DNA of 7,250 bases from Dehalococcoidia bacterium (GTDB taxonomy: Bacteria > Chloroflexota > Dehalococcoidia > E44-bin15). The DNA lies in assembly GCA_030638665.1 (NCBI GenBank), contig DAOWEF010000054.1, positions 1 through 7,250 of the forward strand, read 5' to 3'. The notes below the pieces were generated by a model, which ran no database searches, was not told the DNA's origin, and saw only the letters and a program-made list of their open reading frames with translations. Of this stretch, positions 1 through 7,250 are shown in pieces. Each line of letters opens with the position of its first letter. Position 1 is the stretch's first letter. Position numbers and translations under genes: made by a program.

Positions 1-647
1 ACCAAACGCCCCGAAAGCTTGGTCGCTAACTGCTTGGCCGGGTTTGCCTTGAGTGAGACACCTTTATCCAGGCTTAGCGATAACTCCTCAAGAACTCTTA
101 TCGTTTCATCTACGTCCTGCAACTCGATAGCGATAAGCCCCAGCTTCTGAAAAAAGGCCAGGAGCGAAAAGCAGCTGTAGCCAAAGGCGGCGCGGGGCTC
201 CGCTTTATAGTGGAAGGTAAATACGGGAATACCCTTTTCTGCAGCAAGGGTCTGTAATCTGCCCCCGGTTGTGATCGCCAGCTTCTTGGCGGGTGTCTGC
301 AGAGCCTGGGAAAAGGCGGAGAGCGTCTCCTCGGTGTTACCGGAATAGCTGGAGGCAATGACTAAGGTACGCTCATCAACAGGTTTGGGCAGATGGTAGT
401 CCCGATGTACCACAACGGTGGTCTTACCCTCCGTCATAGTCAGTGCACGCACCAGGTCACCGCCGATAGCGGATCCCCCCATTCCCAGGATTACTACCTT
501 GTCCACATTAGAGTAATCAGAGGGCAGAGGAAGGTCGAGAGCGCTCTGCCATGCCTGAAGACACTGCTGAGGCAATTCGCTGATTCGCCCTATCATATTG
601 GAGGGATCAAGTCTCTTGTAGACATCGGCGGCATCTAGATTTGCCAT
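1..647 (-). CDS. bifunctional phosphoglucose/phosphomannose isomerase, N-terminal part (cut by window edge)
   Basis: Expected to interconvert fructose-6-phosphate with glucose-6-phosphate and mannose-6-phosphate in the cytoplasm. The frame is open from an ATG at 647 to the left edge with no stop, giving 215 complete codons of a family usually about 320-350 long, so most of the second SIS domain is missing. I see a Rossmann-like SIS domain: VVILGMGGSAIGGD (residues 51-64), then the family hallmark SYSGNTEET (100-108), KLAITTGG (122-129) and PRAAFGYS (151-158), whose Arg is probably the catalytic one. SYSGNTEET followed by PRAAFGYS points to the bifunctional PGI/PMI family rather than to GmhA-like or KdsD-like SIS proteins. 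It starts 3 bases after the mutase stop, with only a weak G-rich ribosome binding site, so translation probably depends on coupling to the mutase. Family assignment is firm; dual specificity is inferred from the family. Confidence 0.93.
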   Translation of the reverse strand, partial: MANLDAADVYKRLDPSNMIGRISELPQQCLQAWQSALDLPLPSDYSNVDKVVILGMGGSAIGGDLVRALTMTEGKTTVVVHRDYHLPKPVDERTLVIASSYSGNTEETLSAFSQALQTPAKKLAITTGGRLQTLAAEKGIPVFTFHYKAEPRAAFGYSCFSLLAFFQKLGLIAIELQDVDETIRVLEELSLSLDKGVSLKANPAKQLATKLSGRL

Positions 648-650
648 GAT

Positions 651-2075
651 CTAAACCCCCGCCATTCTTCTTCCAGCGGCGAGGAGCCCCTTGACCCGGG
701 CGGTGCTATCGCTCTCGGCGTAGATGCGGAGAATAGGCTCGGTCCCCGAAAAGCGGATGAGCAGCCAGGTGCTATCCACCAGCAAGAAGCGGAAGCCATC
801 ACTGGTATCTAACCCGGTGACCGTGGTGTTCTCGATATGGCTGGGCTTGCTCACGGAAAGGCGATGGGTGATTGTCTCCCGTTCCCCAGCGGGGAATTCG
901 ATGTCAATACGCTCGTAGTAGTGGGGCCCCACCTTGCTGAAGAGGTAGTCTACTAGTTGGGATGGGCTCTTTTGCTCTCTGACCATCAGGTCGAGAAAGA
1001 GGAGGCCGGAGAGGATTCCATCGCGCTCCGGCATATGGCTGCGGAAGGCGAAGCCGCCGCTCTCTTCACCTCCGATCAGGGCACCCTCGGCTAGCATCTT
1101 TGGGGCCACATATTTAAAGCCCACGGGAGTTTCGTGTACCGGCACCCCATAAAGCTCCCCTAATCGATAGAGCATGCTCGTCGATGTTATCGTCTTGATG
1201 ATGGCGCCACGCTGGTCGCAAACCTCGAGAAGGTATAGGGCAAGCAGTGCAAAGACCTGAAGGGGGGTGAGAAATTCTCCCCGCTCATCTATGATGCCGA
1301 TGCGGTCGGCATCGCCATCGGTGGCCAGGCCCACGCTGGCCCCTTCTTCTTTCACCTTCGCGGAAAGCTCGCCCAGGTTTGAGGCTATAGGCTCGGGCTG
1401 GAGGCCAGGGAATAGCGGATTTCGCTCGCCATGTATCTCGGTGACCTCCGTGGCGCCCCCGCTCAGAATGCTACGGAGGTATCCTATCCCCGCCCCGTAC
1501 ATCGAATCCACCATCACCTTCAGTCCGCCCTGGCGCAGCCTCTCCAGGTCAACCAGCTCACCGATATGATGAACATAGGGCAGGGAGGGGTCGAACCTCG
1601 CAACTATTCCCTCATTGAGTGCTTGATCCAGGGGCATCTGCCTGACCATACCACTGGCCTGGATTCGGGAGATATGCCTCTCCAGCTCGGCGATAACCTC
1701 TGGAGATGCGCTACGGGCGCTTTCCAGCTTGTACTTGAAGCCATTCCATGATGCCGGGTTATGGCTGGCAGTAATCACGATCGCACCACCAGCCTGTTTC
1801 ACTAGGATGGCGTAACTAATTAGCGGTGTGGGGGTAGCCTCTTGGCAAAGGTGAACCCTGATCCCATTGGCGGCAGCAACCTCGGCAGCGGCGGCAGCGA
1901 AATCTTCGGAGGCGAACCTGGTATCATAACCCACAATCAGGCCTCGAGGGGCAAGACCCGCACCATTAAGGTAATCGGCCACGCTCTGGGCACATACCCT
2001 CACGTTATCAAAGGTGAAATCATCGGCGATAACCCCTCGCCAGCCATCGGTGCCAAATATAATGGGAGTGGCCAA
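651..2075 (-). CDS. phosphohexomutase (phosphoglucomutase/phosphomannomutase family)
   Basis: A 474-residue alpha-D-phosphohexomutase that moves phosphate between C6 and C1 of a hexose, probably mannose or glucose. All four family signatures are visible: TASHNP (102-107, Ser104 being the phosphorylated serine), the Mg-binding DGDADR (253-258), the sugar-contacting GEESGG (336-341) and the phosphate-binding RFSGTEP (441-447). The N-terminus FGTDGWRG (7-14) is also typical, and the length is usual. The start is TTG at 2075: an in-frame TAA lies about nine codons upstream, no ATG or GTG intervenes, and AAAGGG sits six bases before the TTG. GEESGG marks hexose rather than glucosamine mutases, but glucose versus mannose cannot be decided from motifs. 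Lying between a nucleotidyltransferase and a PGI/PMI, it most plausibly makes mannose-1-phosphate for that transferase, perhaps also glucose-1-phosphate. Confidence 0.95.
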   Translation of the reverse strand: MATPIIFGTDGWRGVIADDFTFDNVRVCAQSVADYLNGAGLAPRGLIVGYDTRFASEDFAAAAAEVAAANGIRVHLCQEATPTPLISYAILVKQAGGAIVITASHNPASWNGFKYKLESARSASPEVIAELERHISRIQASGMVRQMPLDQALNEGIVARFDPSLPYVHHIGELVDLERLRQGGLKVMVDSMYGAGIGYLRSILSGGATEVTEIHGERNPLFPGLQPEPIASNLGELSAKVKEEGASVGLATDGDADRIGIIDERGEFLTPLQVFALLALYLLEVCDQRGAIIKTITSTSMLYRLGELYGVPVHETPVGFKYVAPKMLAEGALIGGEESGGFAFRSHMPERDGILSGLLFLDLMVREQKSPSQLVDYLFSKVGPHYYERIDIEFPAGERETITHRLSVSKPSHIENTTVTGLDTSDGFRFLLVDSTWLLIRFSGTEPILRIYAESDSTARVKGLLAAGRRMAGV

Positions 2076-2081
2076 TTTAAA

Positions 2082-2087
2082 CCCTTT
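2082..2087 (-). promoter_or_regulatory. ribosome binding site of the TTG-started phosphohexomutase
   Basis: AAAGGG read on the minus strand, six bases before the TTG at 2075. It supports that non-ATG start, which is otherwise forced by the in-frame stop shortly upstream. Confidence 0.6.
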
Positions 2088-2102
2088 CTCGCTAATAGTT
2101 TA

Positions 2103-2121
2103 GGAGGTACTTCAGACCTCC
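2103..2121. repeat. small inverted repeat (6-bp stem, 7-base loop)
   Basis: GGAGGT at 2103-2108 pairs perfectly with ACCTCC at 2116-2121 across a 7-base loop. The stop codon of the dehydratase stub (2112-2114) falls inside the loop. No T-run follows on either strand, so this is not a normal intrinsic terminator. On the minus strand the 5' arm reads GGAGGT, identical to a Shine-Dalgarno core, but no start codon lies at a suitable distance. It may be a minor RNA hairpin or a trace of the deletion that removed the rest of the stub gene. Confidence 0.4.
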
Positions 2122-2198
2122 AAACCTTCCCTTTTAAGCAGATATTCCGCAAGATGACTGCCTGCCATCCCGGTAACACCGGTGATAAAGATGCGCAC
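2112..2198 (-). pseudogene. N-terminal stub of a GDP-mannose 4,6-dehydratase/NAD-dependent epimerase
   Basis: A 28-codon reading frame starts with GTG at 2198, two bases after the nucleotidyltransferase stop, behind a full AAGGAG site at six-base spacing. Its product has the exact N-terminal Rossmann signature of extended short-chain dehydrogenases: a beta strand RIFIT, the NAD(P)-binding GVTGMAG (G7, G10, G13), SHLAEYLL on the first helix, and GLEV entering the second strand, then TGA at 2114-2112. The family is normally about 310-330 residues, so some 90% is missing. About 36 bases separate the stub stop from the mutase TTG, with no further recognisable dehydratase sequence in any frame. 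The TGMAGSHLAEYLL form resembles GDP-mannose 4,6-dehydratases most closely, though UDP-sugar epimerases are possible. I infer a deletion that removed the gene body and left a translatable relic. A surviving role as a coupling peptide between its neighbours cannot be excluded. Confidence 0.75.
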
Positions 2199-2200
2199 CT

Positions 2201-3316
2201 TTATCTCCTTGTAGGCTTGGGATAGGAGTGAATTTCATCAGGCCAAACCTTGGTGCCTTGGACTATTCTTTGATCGCTTCCTACAATCACACTGCTGCCC
2301 AGGACGCAACCCTCCTCAACCTGAGTCCGTTCTCCAATAACTACATTTTCCGCGATCACACAATTCTTCAGCGACACCCCCTGGCCGAGGTGAGTGTTCT
2401 GCCAAACTACTGACCCCTCAATAAGGCTATCCGCCCCGACTCTGCAACCTTGCCCAATGGCGGAGGGCCCTTTCACCCGTGCCCTGGAACCAATAACGCA
2501 GTTTCTGCCCATTACCAACGGCCCCTCAAGCTCAGCCTGAGGTTGGATATCACTGCCCTCCTCAACCCATATCCCCTCCCCAGCGTGCTCACCGGGGAAG
2601 CGCCTATTTATCCGTCCCATGAGCAGGTCATGGTGAAGCTTCAGGTATTTCTCGGGGGTGCCGATATCGATCCAATAGGCATAGGATTGGTAGCCGTACA
2701 TTGGATCGCCGCGCTCCAGAAGAAGGGGGAAGAGCCCTTGCTCAAAGGTGAAGCTCAAGCCTTTGGGGATGTGGTTTAGCACCTCAGGCGCAAGAATGTA
2801 AGCACCGGCGTTGATCATATTAGTGGTCACTGTGCCCCGGCGCGGTTTCTCGATAAAACGCTCCACCCTCCCCTCATTGTTGGTCTCAACCACTCCATAT
2901 ATGGTGGGATTCTCCACCGGCGTTAGTGCGATTGTGGCCTTTGATTCCCGCTGCCGGTGAAACTCCATCATAGCTGTAAGGTCGATGTCGGTGAATATAT
3001 CACCATTAAATACAAAGAAGGTTTCATCAAGATGCTCCGCAACGTTTTTTACTGCCCCCGCCGTTCCCAGGGGAGGATCTTCCACTGCATAGGTTAGTTT
3101 TATTCCGAAGCTGTTGCCATCGCCGAAATAGCGCTGGGTACGATCTGGAAGGTAACAGAGGGTGAGGATAATGTCATCGATACCGTGCCTCTTCAGGTAT
3201 TCGGTCATATGCTCCAAGAATGGCCTGTTCGCAATAGGCACCATAGACTTGGGCGTATTAAAGGTAAGGGGGCGAAGCCTTGTCCCCTCACCGCCGACCA
3301 AGACCACCGCCTTCAC
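2201..3316 (-). CDS. sugar-phosphate nucleotidyltransferase with hexapeptide-repeat domain (probable mannose-1-phosphate guanylyltransferase)
   Basis: Transfers a nucleotidyl group from an NTP to a sugar-1-phosphate, giving an NDP-sugar and pyrophosphate. The 371 residues comprise a nucleotidyltransferase domain (about 1-235) and a left-handed beta-helix of hexapeptide repeats (about 250-360). Visible motifs are the nucleotide-binding GGEGTRLRPLT (8-18) with P22-K23, GTAGAV (84-89), metal-binding NGDIF (104-108, Asp106), EKP (156-158), NAGAYIL (169-175) and YWIDIGTPEKY (214-224, Asp217). This two-domain layout is shared by GDP-mannose pyrophosphorylases and by glucose-1-phosphate thymidylyl/uridylyltransferases, so the base and sugar are uncertain; the mutase and PGI/PMI neighbours and the dehydratase stub favour GDP-mannose. 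The start is GTG at 3316: in-frame TAG lies upstream without another start, and AAGGTG sits five bases before it. It follows metK by 51 bases. Confidence 0.92.
   Translation of the reverse strand: MKAVVLVGGEGTRLRPLTFNTPKSMVPIANRPFLEHMTEYLKRHGIDDIILTLCYLPDRTQRYFGDGNSFGIKLTYAVEDPPLGTAGAVKNVAEHLDETFFVFNGDIFTDIDLTAMMEFHRQRESKATIALTPVENPTIYGVVETNNEGRVERFIEKPRRGTVTTNMINAGAYILAPEVLNHIPKGLSFTFEQGLFPLLLERGDPMYGYQSYAYWIDIGTPEKYLKLHHDLLMGRINRRFPGEHAGEGIWVEEGSDIQPQAELEGPLVMGRNCVIGSRARVKGPSAIGQGCRVGADSLIEGSVVWQNTHLGQGVSLKNCVIAENVVIGERTQVEEGCVLGSSVIVGSDQRIVQGTKVWPDEIHSYPKPTRR
2205..2210 (-). promoter_or_regulatory. ribosome binding site of the dehydratase stub
   Basis: A perfect AAGGAG six bases before the GTG at 2198, embedded in the last codons of the nucleotidyltransferase gene. 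It shows that the stub keeps an intact initiation signal although the gene body is gone. Confidence 0.65.
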
Positions 3317-3329
3317 CTTTTCACCTTTT
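3314..3329 (-). repeat. tandem 8-base direct repeat forming the RBS and GTG start of the nucleotidyltransferase
   Basis: The octamer AAAAGGTG occurs twice head to tail on the minus strand (3329-3322 and 3321-3314). The upstream copy supplies an AAGGTG Shine-Dalgarno-like site and the downstream copy ends in the GTG start codon at 3316-3314. Loss or gain of one unit by slippage would change the ribosome binding site of this gene. Confidence 0.7.
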
Positions 3330-3367
3330 TCCGTCGCATGCTACCCCGGTTTAACCTTATTCATACT

Positions 3368-4612
3368 TTAGCCAGTTGTGGCGCGTGCGTCAACTCTAGG
3401 CTCGCCCTTAAAACCGGCCTCGGCCCTGAGCGTGGCTGCCTTATCGGTCTTTTCCCATGGGACATCGATATCGGTGCGACCGAAATGACCGTAGGTGGCG
3501 GTTTGCCTGTAGATGGGACGCCGTAACTGCATGGACTCAATGATGGCCCCTGGTCGAAGGTCAAAGTGCTTATGGGTCAGGTCAATAATAACATCATCGG
3601 GAACCTTCCCGGTGCCGAAGGTCTCTATACAGATGGAGAGGGGGCGTGCTACTCCGATAGCATAAGAGGCCTGGAGTTCGAGGCGATCGGCGAGACCCGC
3701 CGCCACCAGGTTCTTGGTGACATATCTTGCAGCATAGGCTGCGGAGCGATCTACCTTGGTGGGGTCCTTGCCGGAGAAGGATCCGCCGCCGTGTCTGGCA
3801 ATGCCACCGTAGGTATCGACCAATATCTTACGCCCGGTGAGCCCGGTATCGCCCATTGGCCCACCGATCACAAAGCGGCCGGTGGCGTTGACATAAAACC
3901 TCGTCCCCTCGTCCAGAAGGTCTAAGGGAAGAACCGGCTTGATAACATGCTCTATGATATCTTGTTTGATGGTTTCATGATTGGATTTGGGGTCGTGCTG
4001 GGCGGCGATGAGCACGGTATCTATCCGCTTGGGAACGCCTTTAGAATACTCTACCGTAACCTGTGATTTGCCGTCAGGACGGAGATAGTGCAGGGTGCCA
4101 TCTTTCCTAACATCGGCGAGGCGCTTGCAGAGCTTATGGGCCAGGGAGATGGTAAGGGGCATGAGCTCGGGGGTCTCATTGCAGGCAAAGCCCACCATCA
4201 TTCCCTGGTCACCAGCGCCCAATGTCTCGATCTCATCCTCGCCTTTCTCTTCTCTGGTCTCCAGCGCTTTGTCCACCCCCATGGCGATATCCTTTGACTG
4301 CTCCTTAAGGGAGACCATCACACCGCAGGTTTCGCAGTCAAATCCGTACTTGGCGCGGGTATAGCCCACGTCACGCAACACCTTGCGCACGATGTCCTGT
4401 ATCTCTACATAGCAGTCAGTGGTAATCTCTCCTAAGACGATAACTAAGCCGGTGGTCACGGCGGTCTCGCAAGCCACCCTCGCCATCGGGTCGTAGGTCA
4501 GGATTTCGTCAAGTACAGCATCGGATATCTGGTCACAGAGCTTATCGGGATGGCCTTCGGTAACCGACTCAGAAGTGAGAAACAGTGAAGGCGCAGTCAT
4601 AAATGTTGTCAT
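3368..4612 (-). CDS. metK: S-adenosylmethionine synthetase
   Basis: Makes S-adenosylmethionine from methionine and ATP, releasing phosphate and pyrophosphate; cytoplasmic and usually a tetramer. From the ATG at 4612 it has 414 residues, slightly longer than the usual 380-400. The three-domain bacterial family is unmistakable: [15 protein letters not shown] (10-24, with the ATP-contacting His), the signature [12 protein letters not shown] (132-143), [18 protein letters not shown] (245-262) and the phosphate-binding loop [17 protein letters not shown] (274-290), near the end YGHFGR and WEKTDK. The extra length is mostly a polar tail after [15 protein letters not shown]-started extension to 4648 would overlap the ahcY end and is less likely, because a strong AAGGAG sits five bases before the ATG at 4612. 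The gap to ahcY is only 17 bases, leaving no room for a SAM-sensing leader here, so control must act further upstream. Confidence 0.98.
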   Translation of the reverse strand: MTTFMTAPSLFLTSESVTEGHPDKLCDQISDAVLDEILTYDPMARVACETAVTTGLVIVLGEITTDCYVEIQDIVRKVLRDVGYTRAKYGFDCETCGVMVSLKEQSKDIAMGVDKALETREEKGEDEIETLGAGDQGMMVGFACNETPELMPLTISLAHKLCKRLADVRKDGTLHYLRPDGKSQVTVEYSKGVPKRIDTVLIAAQHDPKSNHETIKQDIIEHVIKPVLPLDLLDEGTRFYVNATGRFVIGGPMGDTGLTGRKILVDTYGGIARHGGGSFSGKDPTKVDRSAAYAARYVTKNLVAAGLADRLELQASYAIGVARPLSICIETFGTGKVPDDVIIDLTHKHFDLRPGAIIESMQLRRPIYRQTATYGHFGRTDIDVPWEKTDKAATLRAEAGFKGEPRVDARATTG

Positions 4613-4617
4613 TGTGT

Positions 4618-4623
4618 CTCCTT
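4618..4623 (-). promoter_or_regulatory. ribosome binding site deciding the metK start
   Basis: AAGGAG five bases before the ATG at 4612, in the 17-base gap after the ahcY stop. It favours that ATG over the in-frame TTG at 4648 and over a second in-frame ATG at 4600, which lies too far from the site. Confidence 0.8.
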
Positions 4624-4629
4624 TTCTAT

Positions 4630-6800
<2,171 letters not shown>

Positions 6801-6807
6801 CCGGTTA

Positions 6808-6814
6808 CCCTCTC
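6808..6814 (-). promoter_or_regulatory. ribosome binding site of the TTG-started kinase
   Basis: GAGAGGG seven bases before the TTG at 6800. It partly overlaps the stop codon of the 13-codon mini-ORF just upstream, so ribosomes ending there would be positioned to reinitiate at the kinase. Confidence 0.6.
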
Positions 6815-6854
6815 ATTCCTTCTTGGCCTCCGCTTTTATCAGCTCTGTGTTCAT
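6813..6854 (-). other. possible 13-codon mini-ORF between the NTPase and kinase genes
   Basis: ATG at 6854, one base after the NTPase stop, opens a frame encoding MNTELIKAEAKKE and stopping with TGA at 6815-6813, twelve bases before the kinase TTG. It has no good ribosome binding site of its own and could be read only by reinitiation after the NTPase. The peptide is charged and shows no motif. It may be a coupling peptide or chance; I see no other feature in this 55-base gap. Confidence 0.25.
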
Positions 6855-6855
6855 A

Positions 6856-7250
6856 TCAACCATCATTTATCGACGAATCCAGCCACTGGAGCAACTGCTC
6901 CAGGACCTCCTGATGATTCGTTCTGGTAACCGTGATGGTAACCACGTTGTGGTGTCGCTTTATCTGGTCGGCCCAGTGGTGGGAGGAGAGCATTATCGTT
7001 CCCAGCACCCTCTTTCCGTTATTTATAGCCTCTAATACTGCTTCCTTGAAATAGGGTGAAAAAAGCTCCATCTTTCCAATCTCGTCGATCACCACCAGAT
7101 TGCGTTCCCGAGTCGCTTCTCTTAGTGCCGTGACGCCCACCCTATCCAATCCTTCGATATCCACGCCATACTTGCTAACCCGATAGGGACTTTTAATACC
7201 GATATGGGCCAGGATGGCGCTTTGCCCGTCCAGGGTGATGATCCTGAAAC
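6856..7250 (-). CDS. THEP1-family nucleoside-triphosphatase, C-terminal part (5' end outside window)
   Basis: The frame is open from the right edge to TGA at 6858-6856 and gives 130 residues of a family usually about 170-190 long, so the N-terminal P-loop lies outside the window. The visible part carries the THEP1 (COG1618) pattern: FRIITLDG at the edge, then SPYRVSKYGVDIEGLD (20-35), the Walker B strand LVVIDEIGKMEL (51-62), NGKRVLGTI (77-85), and a C-terminal stretch HHWADQIKRHHNV followed by TVTRTNHQEVLEQL. A GTG at 7164 could be mistaken for a start but is internal, since the upstream codons match the family. Members hydrolyse NTPs and dNTPs with broad specificity in vitro; their cellular role is unsettled. 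Placement directly before a probable nucleoside kinase and the methyl-cycle genes hints at purine nucleotide housekeeping, but this is inference. Confidence 0.9.
   Translation of the reverse strand, partial: FRIITLDGQSAILAHIGIKSPYRVSKYGVDIEGLDRVGVTALREATRERNLVVIDEIGKMELFSPYFKEAVLEAINNGKRVLGTIMLSSHHWADQIKRHHNVVTITVTRTNHQEVLEQLLQWLDSSINDG

Noticed and set aside
110..638. Short frames of about 80 codons on both strands at the left end
   Set aside because: They overlap the real PGI/PMI frame, which is open to the window edge and carries clear SIS motifs; the short frames are Pro/Arg/Ser-rich shadows.
2103..2121. Intrinsic transcription terminator between the nucleotidyltransferase and mutase
   Set aside because: The stem is only 6 bp and no T-run follows on the minus strand.
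3317..3367. Promoter in the 51-base gap after metK
   Set aside because: A TATGAAT stretch resembles a -10 box but no reasonable -35 element lies at the right distance, so I cannot support it.
4613..4629. SAM or SAH riboswitch ahead of metK or ahcY
   Set aside because: The gap before metK is 17 bases and ahcY overlaps the preceding gene, so no aptamer fits. Any such element would lie upstream of the window.
7081..7164. Independent small gene starting with GTG at 7164
   Set aside because: The same frame continues upstream to the window edge with residues matching the THEP1 family, so this GTG is an internal valine codon.

Overview
Every gene I can support lies on the minus strand, packed nose to tail with gaps of a few bases up to about 55 bases, so the window looks like the middle of one long operon read from high to low coordinates. 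The source is a bacterium of moderate GC content. The short archaeal/Thermotoga-type adenosylhomocysteinase, the THEP1-type NTPase, the bifunctional phosphoglucose/phosphomannose isomerase and frequent TTG/GTG starts would fit an anaerobic Chloroflexota (Dehalococcoidia-like) lineage. That assignment rests on remembered family resemblance and was not searched.

In transcription order the layout is: (1) 7250-6856, the 3' part of a THEP1-family nucleoside-triphosphatase, cut by the window edge; (2) 6854-6801, a short gap with a possible 13-codon mini-ORF and a ribosome binding site; (3) 6800-5880, a PfkB/ribokinase-family kinase; (4) 5883-4630, adenosylhomocysteinase (ahcY), overlapping the kinase by an ATGA; (5) 4612-3368, S-adenosylmethionine synthetase (metK); (6) 3316-2201, a sugar-phosphate nucleotidyltransferase with a hexapeptide-repeat tail; (7) 2198-2112, a 28-codon stub matching the extreme N-terminus of a GDP-mannose 4,6-dehydratase/NAD-dependent epimerase; (8) 2075-651, a phosphohexomutase; (9) 647-1, the first 215 codons of a bifunctional phosphoglucose/phosphomannose isomerase that runs off the left edge.

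The genes form two modules. The first is the activated-methyl cycle: MetK makes SAM, AhcY splits the SAH left after methyl transfer, and the PfkB kinase is well placed to phosphorylate the released adenosine. The second is nucleotide-sugar supply: the isomerase, mutase and nucleotidyltransferase together would take fructose-6-phosphate to mannose-6-phosphate, mannose-1-phosphate and an NDP-sugar, probably GDP-mannose. The dehydratase stub suggests that an ancestral version of this operon also modified the nucleotide sugar.

I did not find a mobile element, CRISPR array, RNA gene, riboswitch or convincing terminator, and no wholly new system. The most notable items are the dehydratase stub with its intact start signals, the translationally coupled kinase-ahcY pair, and the joining of methyl-cycle and sugar-activation genes in one operon.
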